From positions 28,694,714 through 28,758,713 of the forward strand of contig CM049320.1 of NCBI GenBank assembly GCA_026874595.1: a DNA stretch of 64,000 nucleotides, in the 5' to 3' direction. The notes under the pieces are model-generated. The model was not told where the DNA came from. It was given only the letters and a program-made list of their open reading frames with translations, and ran no database searches. Every line of letters starts with the position of its first letter. Position 1 is the first letter of the stretch. This document shows, in pieces, positions 23,657 through 34,675 of the stretch. The translations under genes and the position numbers were made by a program. The stretch comes from Sipunculus nudus. Lineage: Eukaryota > Annelida > Sipuncula > Golfingiida > Sipunculidae.

Positions 23657-25425
23657 TTAAATGTATGTAATTTGTAGACCTAATAGATTGGCTCAGACTG
23701 CCAATTCACGTTACACAATACGAAGATACGTGTGCCTTTTTGATAGTTTGGGTACTATGTCACCCAAACTGAATATGGTATATATGTATTAAATGTTGAG
23801 ATGCCATGCACTGATTTCGTCCAGAGAAAAAACATTAAGCTCACTGTCTTTTAATGATAATTTTACCATGAAGATGTTTTTAAATGAAAAGCGTAAGATA
23901 GCAAGATTCTCAAGTGGTGTACATATTAAACGTTATCAATGTAGTCATTTGTCCTTACTTTATCTGCACTAACCGCATCTCATCGTTTTTTTTCGGAGAT
24001 AAACAAATCATCTTTATGATAAATACGTAACATATCTGTCTTGTAATTAATTGATTAATTTTAAAATTTGACATTTTCTCTCGCAAAAATTATAATTAAA
24101 TAAATATATTGTGTCAGTATATTGATTTAGAATTTCGTATTGTTCACATTATTCATGATTGTCTCTGTTTGTTTAGAGATCATTTATTGAAGAATATCAA
24201 AGGATTCTTTGAATCCACTCAATACAGAATCGGGTTCCAATTTTTATATAGATTATATTTGTAATTGAATCTCAATTTCGGCCGCTGCCTCTATTGAATA
24301 AAGTACATAGCGGTAGCAAAGGAGTAGTTTTATTGGTTAGAGACGATTCCCATAAAGTCAGTTTAGCTGGCTAACACCACGGTTTAATCTTTTCTACGTA
24401 ACCTCAATAATATTTATTGTCTCTATGACTTCGCATATAAGATATTACCAGAGTTATCAACAGTTGTCACTATTCCGATTTCCTCCGAAAAACCTCTGAT
24501 ATGTCCAATGATCTAATTTTAAAAAATACTATGTTCATTTTTATGATTTATAAATGTTAAAGCAAAAAAAAAAAGATTCACAAACGCGCATGGTAAACCT
24601 CTGTCAACTGCCTCTAGTTGAGTGTTTTTCCATGACTATATGCAAAGACACACCACGCACATCTCATAAAAGAGGTAACCGCATCAAATTGATTTTTTCG
24701 GTGATAAACAAATCATCTGTTGATGAAAACGTTACATGTGTATATTATAATTAATTGATTAATTTTGACATTTTCTCTAGCACATATCAAAAATGAATAA
24801 ATATATTATGATATCATTTTATTTTAGAATTTCTATCTTTTCGCATTGTCCATGATTGTCGTTGCGTATGTGGAGATAGTTTGATGAAGGATATAAAAGG
24901 ATTCCTTGAATCTATTCAATACAGAATCGGGTTCCAATTAACAAATTGATTAAGTTTGTCAACAAATCTCAATTCCGGTTGCTGCCTCTATTTATTTAAT
25001 TAAATAGGGACCGCAAAGGGGTAGTTTTTTTTGTATAGAGGATCCGCATTAAAAATCAACTGGCTCACACCACGGTGTAATCGATTCTACGTAATCTGAA
25101 TATTTATTGTCGCTACGAATTCGCATGTAAGACATGACCAGAGGTTATCATCAGTTGTTATAAAATGCTGACACTAGGTGTCGTCTTTAACGTCACTTTC
25201 CGATTTCCGCTAAAAAACCTTTGATATGTTCAATGATCTGAATAAAAAATATTATGTTAATGTTTATAATTTATGAATATTTTAAAGCAAAAAAATATAG
25301 TTCCGCAAACGCAAATGGTAAACGTCTGTCAAATGCCTCAAGTTGAGTGTTTTATCCATGACCATAAGCAAAGACACATAAAGCATATCTCGGACAAGAA
25401 GTAAAGGAAACAAAATATGGTATAT
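23657..25425 (+). other. 3' flank of copy-2 stalk, with a ~0.7-kb local duplication
   Basis: AATAAA at 24,099-24,104 corresponds to the copy-1 polyadenylation signal. From ~23,950 the sequence is repeated once at a spacing of about 696 bp: aatacagaatcgggttccaa at 24,221 and 24,917; ccatgattgtc and acgcgcatggtaaac-type blocks likewise. Copies 1 and 3 carry it once. No gene seen. Confidence 0.6.
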
Positions 25426-26418
25426 CTCTGGCTGGATAGTATATTCTGGAAGTTGCTACTTCCAGGCCAAGAAGCGTATGTAGATGCGTTGCAAATATGC
25501 TTTCGTTATGATAGTCAACTTGTACTGGTTACTACAGGGGTAGAAGACACCTAATTAATCAGCGTTTTAGGTGAAGGATGGGAAGTTGATTGATAGATTG
25601 AGCTGCCATTGGATTTGGTAGGGTTACTTTTCCCATAATTCACCATGTGTTTGATTTATCCCATGTATGATATAACGGCGAAGTAGGTACCCTCGATTGT
25701 GAATCTGAATTAAATTGACCAAAGTGACTATTACTTATTGTGAATGTAAATTAAATCTTCATAACTATACGATACTGATTGGCTAGATCCACGTGTTTTT
25801 GTTCATGGGTTTATGGAAAAACGTACTTGAAATCTGCATCACTGGCCGATACTGAATATACAAAACTAATATTCAGCGGAATATTATTCATACTCATATT
25901 TTGCTAAAAATCTGCTTTTATTTTATATTCACAAAAATGAATATGCGCATCCCACTTTCCGTTATAGGTCATGCTGACGCGACCTTGGTTGATTAAGTTA
26001 TATAATGTCTTATACCGGTATTCTTGAAATGGGCATTGAATATAAGACCTGGACAGCTCCGCTGGAGACCCGGGTTCTATTCCCGGTGAGGCTATGAGAG
26101 TTGTTCGTAATTGACCGTCCAAGGTGGGTAGTTTGTCCCGGGTCTTTATGTTTCCTCCACTTTTACCGACTACTGAGCGCCAACATCAGAGCCCTGGAGA
26201 ACCCTCGTATTAGTTATTATAACTAGTTGTACAATCCATGTAAAATAAATAAAGTTAAAGAGTTATGAATCAGTTTTTAATAATCACTATTTATTTTGAC
26301 AGACAAGCTGATTGGAAGGGTTGAAAATTGCTTTTTAAGTGAGAGGAATGACCGGAGACTGTTACTATCGATCTTGTGCACAGATCAAGCAATACGTGTG
26401 TGAAAAAACTGTCCGAGA
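25426..26418 (+). pseudogene. CTLD-C pseudogene, copy 2
   Basis: The first exon begins inside a deletion junction (about 25,426) and extends to 25,617: GWIVYSGSCYFQAKK-like start, then CFRYDSQLVLVTTGVEDT in another frame, stop codons inside, WIGG lost. The second exon (about 26,318-26,418) has GDCYYRSCAQIKQYVCEK-like sequence in broken frames. Interrupted by a SINE at 26,041-26,267. No stalk exon remains. Confidence 0.7.
26041..26267 (+). mobile_element. 5'-truncated tRNA-derived SINE (copy 2 only)
   Basis: Starts in a tRNA T-arm-like segment with a box-B-like sequence (gggttctattcccggtg at 26,072). It continues through a core containing gtttcctccac and ends in an A-rich tail (aaataaataaagttaaag). 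Copies 1 and 3 have the uninterrupted site (ttgaatcagtctt), and gaat flanks both ends here. Confidence 0.65.
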
Positions 26419-28829
26419 GTATAGGCAATTACATGTATGTTTTATTTTATTTTTTTTTTTCATTACCCATGACAGCTAAATCACATTATCCAACATCAAC
26501 ATAGGAACACCAATTAGAAATGATACTTTCACACAAACAAACACATGCTAATACAAACCAGGCTTGCTATTCTTCCGGGAAGATAGGTATTTCTTTCTTT
26601 TCAGAAAAACAAAGGACAATTTCGGGAAGTTTCAGAGAAAAAAGAAAGTTAGGGAAGAAATTACGTTTCGTGTAATGATTAATATCCTCCCATAATTGCT
26701 GCAGATTGATTTAGCGACAGGAGTTTTGATTTATTAGTCCGACAAAATTATTTTACTTGTACGCATTTTTAACTTAGACATTCCAATCCATATTTTTTTA
26801 AAGAAATTGAATTTTCCTTAAAAGCCAGGATATTTTTATTATTAAAATGTAAATATTAAAAACATTTTCCAAAAAGGATGCATGTGTGCTTTCAAATAAT
26901 AGAAATAATAGCTTAATATTTTGCCCAGAAATATGTAACCATCATGAACTTGTAAATTCCGTTTGGAAAACATTTCTTAATATGTCATTGTCAGTATATA
27001 CATATTAGTGTATGACTCCCGCAAAGATTCTCCTTTACCATAAGCAGACGTCGTTACAACCCGATCATACCCGAATGTGTCCATATCCATGGTTTGTCAG
27101 GAAAATACCAGTAAGTTAATTAAAAGTTGAATGCATTAAGATCTTTGTGGATATCAGTCAGAAATTAAATTACATGTACTGTTAAGAGAAAATAATTACA
27201 ATTAAATATTATGTTATTAAATTTCATTGATGAAATATAAAGAATTAAGGTAGATTTTTTATGGAGAATCGAAGGCCTAATGAAGGGCATACTTTTAGGC
27301 TATACAGATGGCTTTCAGTATCATTTGTATTTTTTAATTCCCGATTCATTACCCTTTATAAATTAGCTGTAATTTCTTGGCCATCGTTCAGTGTTATCCT
27401 TGCTTCTTTATATTTATAATCATAGTTCTACCGAATACAGAATTATAAAATTAACAAAGGTAGGTCTCCCCCGACGTATTTGAGGTTCGAATATGTGATT
27501 TACATTTCACTCATAATGTAAAACCTATATCAAAACTTATCTCATTCTATGTTTTTAATAAAAGACATTTAAAAAATGCTCGTGTGCAGATAGGAAGCCA
27601 TTTGAAATCTGCATTATCTAGTACTTACCCTGTAATTTAACATCATGATGTTGATCGGAACACTTTAATAATAAGTAAAGGCGTGATTCTACCATAATCA
27701 TCACAAGCAAGAGGTATTGCTCTGTTTTTTTTTTCAACGGGATTTTGTTCGTCCCTTTAAAATCGGAGCATTGTATTATTTTAAAATATTACTATTAAAA
27801 GAAATAGTGAACGGGTGCCCGAGAAAATAAAAAATATTATCATTGCGGTTGACGGCATTTCACACATTTCAAAATGGACTCAGAAGTTCCCGGCAGAACA
27901 AACTAGGAATCCATGAATTGCATTGAAACTAGTAAATCCGGAAGGGTGCATTATATGGCGATAGGCGGCATCGATACCGTTTACCGAGATCACCTATTGA
28001 TCGGTTTTGTCTGTTGTTTCTTCACTATCTTAGATATTTTTACAGAAGGATAATTCATAAACATACAGCATAACTTAACTTGAAGGGATGTCCTAAAAGT
28101 AGTTTTGCAAAGCATTTCCTGTCCCCTTTGTTCGTCTGAACAAAAGCCGTAACTTCTTTACTGACAATTTTATTTTGTTTAACCATTACGACAATGTTAA
28201 AAGATGTTGAGGATGGATGTATTCAGTCCGGAAGCAATTTTGGTAACAAGGACTCTCATGATAACGGAGAAAGAAGACAGACGGTACTTTGATGGAAAAT
28301 AATTAATGAGTGAGGAACTTTTCTTACCACCATACCATACAATATAGAATATGCAATACACAGTCATACAATGTAGAATCAATCTAGAAGGGCGTTATAT
28401 CAAAATTGCTCCATTCAGTTGATTTCATATGCTGGAAAAGTTAGAAAAATCTCTCGGTTTATTATAAATGTTTTGTTACCTTTATGTAAGCTTGATTTAT
28501 ATTTTGTAAAATGAACTAGTTAAAAATATTTGAAATAAGTTACATGGTTTTTCTGTGATAAAAAAAAATAACCTTATCCCGCTCTAGGTCTTACAGTTAC
28601 TCTGGCGCAATGTTATACAAAATGCATTGATAACATGTAGATAAGAGCAAGTTTATATTTACATAATTAACAAACCTATTCCTCCTCACTAAATATTAGG
28701 TTAATACCCATAATGTCAATAAAACAGTCAGATGTGATTATCCTAGAAAAACATGAGACTTATTATGTGTTTAGAGATCGGCAATAGAATTAATAACCAG
28801 CTCTGTAGCGACACCTCTCAGCACAATGT
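26419..28829. other. Intergenic DNA, copy 2
   Basis: Paralogous to copy 1 ~14,330-15,860 up to about 28,190, then unique. No gene recognised. Confidence 0.45.
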
Positions 28830-28950
28830 CACGGTTTCTACATTTCCAGAAGCTCATTACACCAGTTGGATATCGCTTCTTCAAACATTGTCTGTACACT
28901 AGCCGTCGTTTGGCTATTCACCTGCTGGTTAGTTTTATTCTTTTACAGAG
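28830..28950 (-). pseudogene. Fragment resembling the 17.8-kb coiled-coil segment
   Basis: Minus strand reads NQQVNSQTTASVQTMFEEAI, then SNWCNELLE. This resembles the QADQAVMDVQASVESVIEAE portion of the unknown coding region at 17,643-17,876. Too short and diverged for a firm assignment. Confidence 0.3.
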
Positions 28951-29655
28951 AACTTAACTTTACAGGATTGTGATAGATTTGTGTAGTCTGTTGATTTTAA
29001 CACAGGAATGTTCCTCTACGTTCTCTTCTGCTTCAGTGAAGCTGACCTGCAAATGAGTAATAACAATCAAAGAAGTAACATTATGATAATTATTTCTTTA
29101 AATGTATTTATATAAATAGTTATATTGATCCTAAGCAGAATATGGAACAGTTAAATTATCGTCAGGATTGTGTAAAGTGCGTGATACTCTTTTCGTCTTT
29201 TACAATCTTGAAAAAAAAATCAGTTGAATGGAATGGAACTGCTAAATATTTCAGCATCCAGATTTTTCATTATATCTTTTTTATTAAAAGTCTTATGCAA
29301 ATATGAATTTATGTGCAGTTTCATCTTTCCATCTAATGAATATTATGCAAACAAGACAGACCTAAATATTTGTGAAATAATTTAACACGAGATCTGCCAG
29401 GATGTCTGCAAACTGTAGTTTATCGACATGCTTTAATATAGATAAGTCTTGAAACCATTACTGATCAGCCATTTAAATCCGAGCATCAATCCTGACCTAG
29501 ATATTTTAATTCAAGAAGTATTATTTTATCGGTTTCACATATACCTTGTTCCAGGAAATTATATGACCAATGACTGATTTCCATGCTTTGGTAATAAGCC
29601 ATCACTAATTTTCTTCAATTCTAGCAGAGTACCTAACATTATTTTGCATTATTAG

Positions 29656-29845
29656 CTTCTTGTTCCTAAAGCTGGGTTGAATATAACGGGAGTTGTTATT
29701 ACTTTGGACCATCTGGAAATAGCCCTGTCGTCTTGCTAAGGCGTCAACAAAGAAAGAAAATGAATTGGTTATGAAACATTAGTATGGATTCTACAGACCT
29801 GGGTTGGTGGCCCGGCCAAGATACTGGATATGATGCTGGTACTGT
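29656..29845 (+). pseudogene. CTLD-D relic exon (copy 2 insertion region)
   Basis: Acceptor attag, phase 1. Reads SCS-stop-SWVEYNGSCYYFGPSGN, then in another frame ENELVMKH and YRPG-like residues. This is the hallmark start of the CTLD exon (CYY, NGS sequon, LVM). It has a nonsense codon and frameshift and no partner exon found. It represents a fourth CTLD type in the locus. Confidence 0.6.
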
Positions 29846-31415
29846 TTTATTTGTATACAAATGTATGGGAACTAAATATATAAAGAAATATGCATGACCA
29901 GTGTGCCACGTTGTTCACTATTAAATGATCTTAAATTAATCTCATACAGAAATCTTGAGAAAATTTTTTAATCACCTAAATATGGAGTCTTGGAGAGAAA
30001 TGTCTAGTTTCCTTCATCAGATATCTTTCTCAGGTCCTCAGCTTCTCCTGGGCTCTAGTTTTTACCCTTGAAGTAACAAAACTCCGCACCTTTCTTTACC
30101 TTTTGCACTTAAATACATTTTATGCAAAAAAAATGTAATACCTAGGCTACAATCGAACATTATTTCCAACTCTACAGTCATCACACGCTTCCCTTTGCAG
30201 TCTGCATATATCTGACGTAATTATTATTATTTACAATAATGGTGAAGCTTTGCCAGTTTAACATCATAAATTATATCATTACTATTTTTTATTAATTTTC
30301 TATACACCTTAACCGACTTGAAGGTGAAGATGACTGATTATCCACATATTCCCCGACTGATGGTTGGATTTTGCTGCCTTGCACAGGGAAAACATTGCCT
30401 GTGTGCCAAAAAAGTTCTAAAAGTTTAGGTACCGTAATATTTGTATTGCATAAAATAAAAACGTCATTCAGTATTTGATCACAGTTAAGCAGTGTATCAG
30501 TAAGTTTCAAACTTTCCGGTTATTACGCTCAGAGTAAATGGTCTTCTATGTAATGAATACCTAAACGGTTAAGGCTTTTTTTTTCATGTGTAACAACTTG
30601 TAAACACCAATACATCTAAACTATTCAAAATCGCATTGTAAACACAAAATGTTCATTTTTCTGTCACTGCCGTCAGTATCATCTTGTTTGCGACTGCTTT
30701 ATTTATTATTTAGACAAAAAACAACATGCCCTTGATCACGTTTTTTTCGGTGTCTCCCAGTGCACTATGACCGATTAAACCAAAGACATGTTTGTTGTAT
30801 TGTGGTACTTGAAAGTGGAAGTTGGAATAATATGTTACATAAAGCAACTTCTTTTCATGCAGCGGTGTTTATAAATGTTTATCAAGTACAGTTGCACAAA
30901 AAGGTTTTAGGGATGCGGCCATAGGTTCGAATCACTTCAGCAAAGTCTCTGCCATATGGGTGGTTGTGTGCACTGAACAGTACAATTGGCCCTTGGGTTT
31001 ACTTTGATCCGCTTATGTGATATAAAACCATGTGTGTTCTTTTATAGCATCCATGAGAGCCACCACTGGGAAGTAAATCGTGTATTCTTCCAGGTCAGTA
31101 GAAGGGAAGGGGACTAAGAACCTACAACACAACGATATTTTCAAAGCCATCTTTAATCATAGTTTAGCGTCTTGTCTGGCCGCATGGAAGCAATATCCTG
31201 GTTAAGTCCGTATTACGGAAGGGTGCACATTAAAAAATCGCAATATTTTATGATTAAATGGCTGATTGAAGAAAATCATCCTTTTTATGGTGAAATGTAT
31301 GGAAAGCCTTATTAGCAATATACAAAACAATGTCCTACCTTTCGTATTTTATTCTAAATGAATTTAAAATCAAATATGAGCCGACCAGCCAAAATAGTTT
31401 CTGGCATGTTCAGTG
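29846..31415. other. Intergenic DNA, copy 2
   Basis: AT-rich; no gene or clear repeat seen by eye. Confidence 0.4.
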
Positions 31416-31423
31416 ATATCTAC

Positions 31424-32925
31424 AAGGGCCCTGCGCGGGGCGGGTCACCGCGGGCCCCTGCATAGGAATCTTCGCTGGGCGAGGCGGGGCGGGTTTAATC
31501 TAAGAAAGTGCTGGACGGGGCGGGCCGAAATGAAGTCTGTGCTGGGCGGGGCGGGCTGCGGGTTTATGATCTGGCAGTTCAGTAAATCATGAATATAAAA
31601 TTATACTTAAATAAAACTATCATATGAAGAAATTGGTATTTTTGTATGAAATGTTTCAGGTGTCGTAAAAATAGTAATATGAAAAGATAATTTTGAAAAA
31701 AAAATAATTTATTCCTGTTAACCTCTTACACTCACTAACATTTTTAACAAAACTATGCAAATGTAACTTTTATAGGTATAACATCAATTTGTTATACAAA
31801 ATAGATGATGCATCCTTAACCTGAAATCTAGACTTAAAACAATTGTCCTAACATTGGCAGCGGTTCATAACTTTGTATAAAGTAACCTGGCCTGATGTTG
31901 TATATGGACTGTAACCCTGTACTTATGTTATGTCTCACATATTATATAATATAGCTGGGAGTGAAGCAAGGGCTTGATTACCTTCGATCTCCTTTAATAG
32001 ACAGTGTGTGGCTACAGCTTGTTCTGTAGGTGACTCAACTGACCTGGAACTGCACAAAGCTTAAATTGGACTCCTTATCTAATTGTAACACCATGTGCTG
32101 TCTAATTGTAACTGACATTGGCCATTGGTTGGTCAAATACCTGTTTGGTCACAGCATAATGTGTTGATGATTTGCTATAAGAATCAAGGCCCTGGCCATG
32201 TCTAGATCTCAATGAACATCCTGAACCTAAAGCCACATCTGTTAGATTACCTCTTTACTCCCTTTACCTGATTGCTCTCAGTTTCAGCTAATTAGCAGAT
32301 TATGACCAAAAAAAAAAAAAAATAACCAGCAACACATCTCAGGAGTTTGATGGCTTCTGATTAGCAAATACTATTCTAAAGGGTAACTTCGGGTACATAT
32401 ACTTTGAAGAAGTCTAATTTTTCTTTACTTTTTTTTATAAAACTAAGTAGAAAAAGACACAATAAACCAAAGCTTTGTTTATTTCCTCTGTAAAATGTGA
32501 AAACATGTTTAAGGTTTGTTAAATTATTATGAATACATTAAATCCATTTAACCAATCAAACAATTCTTAAAAAATATTTCATGAATTATGGTTTGAATTA
32601 TTGCAAAAAACGTATTCAAGTTAATTTTTCATTCCAATCATCAAACAGTTCATATATATTAATAATAGGCGTGTCTTATATATTTGCCGTAAAAGATCTT
32701 GATATGTAAACCTTTGGATCCGAAAACAATTTTAATTATTTTGTGGGCTAGACTGCGGGCTTGAAACTTGAAAAATGCGAGGCGGGGCGGGTGCGGGCTG
32801 AAAGAAAATTTTGCGGGGCGTGTCCGGGCAGAAAGAATCATAGTAACTGCGGGGCGGGCTGCGGGCTGACAGGGCATGATGCGGGGCGGGTGCGGGTTCA
32901 ATCTTTCAGCCCGCGCAGGGCTCTA
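31424..32925. mobile_element. 1.5-kb non-autonomous hAT element with GC-rich subterminal repeats
   Basis: Flanked by the perfect 8-bp direct repeat ATATCTAC (31,416-31,423 and 32,926-32,933), which fits the hAT target pattern nTnnnnAn. Termini are inverted: left AAGGGCCCTGCGCGGG, right in reverse TAGAGCCCTGCGCGGG. Within ~150 bp of each end lie repeats of gcggggcgggctgcgggct type, starkly GC-rich against an AT-rich interior. No transposase is recognised. Present only in copy 2, so inserted after duplication or lost from copy 1. Confidence 0.85.
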
Positions 32926-32933
32926 ATATCTAC

Positions 32934-34569
32934 AAAAGTTGCAAGTCAGGATGAAGGTCAACGACAATGTTTCCCAAGGTGTGGAAGGACCAGGGCTGAC
33001 GTCCAGTTAACATTTTTGTGAATTAAGACCATACAGATTGTCCTGGTAGTTGCTGATTATACATTTTTTTAATAATAAAGTTGTTACTCGTATCAATGTA
33101 AAAAATGTATTTTATTCTGAAGAATTTATGTAAAGTTTTAGAAGAACCGATGACCATTATGAACTTCAAACCATTATTGTGTCAGATGACATGAACTCAA
33201 CATAACCGGGACACTCATAACCTACCATTACGGGTAAAATAACAATGCCATACTCGATATCTGGGACAACATGGTACAAATTCAAAGGAGCAAATCACAG
33301 GTCCATTACACTATACCACTCCCGGAAAGTGGACTGGGTGCAAAATAAAATTTAGCTGCAGGAGAAAGGAGAAAGGTTTCCTTAAATAGTGCATGCCTTG
33401 GGCGTTCTTTGAGGTGAACTAGTTAAGGATTTTCAAAGCACTGCTGCATGTCTAGCAGCTGACAATAACGACGATACCTTATTATTGAATACAAAATAAC
33501 TTAAATATTATATATAAATAAAAATATTAATATAGGTTTCAGATTTGCACCTAATAGTTTTTGTTTATCTTTCCTGTTTTCGAGGTCGCATCCGGTTACT
33601 TATGTACCCTCTCCTTGTCAAATCTAGATCTGCAGATGCATGATGTTAAAAAAAACTGGCCTATGGACTTATTATTACTGATAGCAGCCGGATTTGCAAA
33701 AAATAAAATATATTAGTGACGTTGCTGTTATTTTCAAGTCATCTCAATAGCCGACCTTCACTTGTCGCTCGCTCCTATTACGCTAGCACACAAAACACCT
33801 GTTTTTTCGAAACCGCTCAAATCCCAGAATAATTAGACACAGGTGATGGATCTTCACCTCATATATATTTAGGAACTTAAACCTACACAGCGTATCCGAG
33901 CTTTCTCTTTAATTGCTTAACTGCTGGTTGTGGTGATGTACGGGGGCAGGGGTTTCATGGGAATGTGGGTTTTAAGGTTAAGGGCCAGGGATATTGCTCA
34001 TCTTGAGTATAACCAGCAAATGCGAACATGTAATTAATAACATTATTATTATTTTATATGAAGAGTTCTCTTTGTATCTCAGCATATTTGACGAACAAAG
34101 CTTGTAAACTTTTCTTTCAGGTCAGCCATTAAATATAAATACAAATGAGCGTGACTTTCCCGATTACTATTCACAAATCAATGTGATTGAGCTTTGTTTT
34201 TGGTGCTGGGGAGGATTTAGAGAGGAAGTCTGTTAACAGAAACACCTTTAACACTATAGTGCAAATGGGCCTCTGTATAGGAATACACGCTTGATTTACA
34301 GCGCGTATTGATTTACAGTGGTGTTGTAGACGTTCACTGCTTCATGTTATTGTGCACCTTGATCGCACAGAATGGCAAAATATACATGATTTATACAGCT
34401 TTACATAATTTTGGTGACAACTTTAACCATCAATCATGTAACCTTTCAACTCACTGCAACAATTAAATAAATAATAAAATAAAGGTTTATATTTGAGCGG
34501 ATTTTTATGAAAAAATTAAGACGTATACAGAAAACTGAGTAAACCATACTCGACCGATATATGGTAAGC
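32934..34569. other. Intergenic DNA upstream of the copy-3 lectin promoter
   Basis: From ~33,690 paralogous to copy 3 ~48,050-48,890. No gene recognised. Confidence 0.45.
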
Positions 34570-34600
34570 TATATACGGCAGACGTAATATGTTTCACTCA
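34570..34600 (+). promoter_or_regulatory. TATA/Inr-like core promoter of the copy-3 lectin gene
   Basis: TATATA at 34,570-34,575 and an initiator-like TTCACTC with A at 34,596, 26 bp apart, just upstream of ATG 34,612. The TATA is preserved at 48,896 in front of the orphan signal exon. Spacing is canonical for RNA polymerase II; the TSS is inferred. Confidence 0.45.
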
Positions 34601-34611
34601 ACCGGAAGAAG

Positions 34612-34675
34612 ATGATCACTAGAAATCTCATCATTACCACCTCGGTAGCGCTCTGGCTTTCGTATTACCTTGCGA
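34612..34675 (+). CDS. Exon: signal peptide (serves copy 3)
   Basis: 64 nt from ATG to the donor gtaag at 34,676; phase 1. Encodes [19 protein letters not shown] and LA: basic N-terminus, hydrophobic core and small residues at the end, a typical secretion signal. Joined to CTLD-A it gives [11 protein letters not shown], so cleavage would fall just before the lectin domain. The sequence is duplicated at 50,015-50,078. Confidence 0.8.

Noticed and set aside
25904-26122. Minus-strand frame with SPGIEPGSPA
   Set aside because: A familiar spurious product of translating the tRNA-like head of a SINE; here it covers the SINE at 26,041.
32659-33021. Arg/Pro-rich open frames on both strands
   Set aside because: They translate the GC-rich subterminal repeats of the hAT element.
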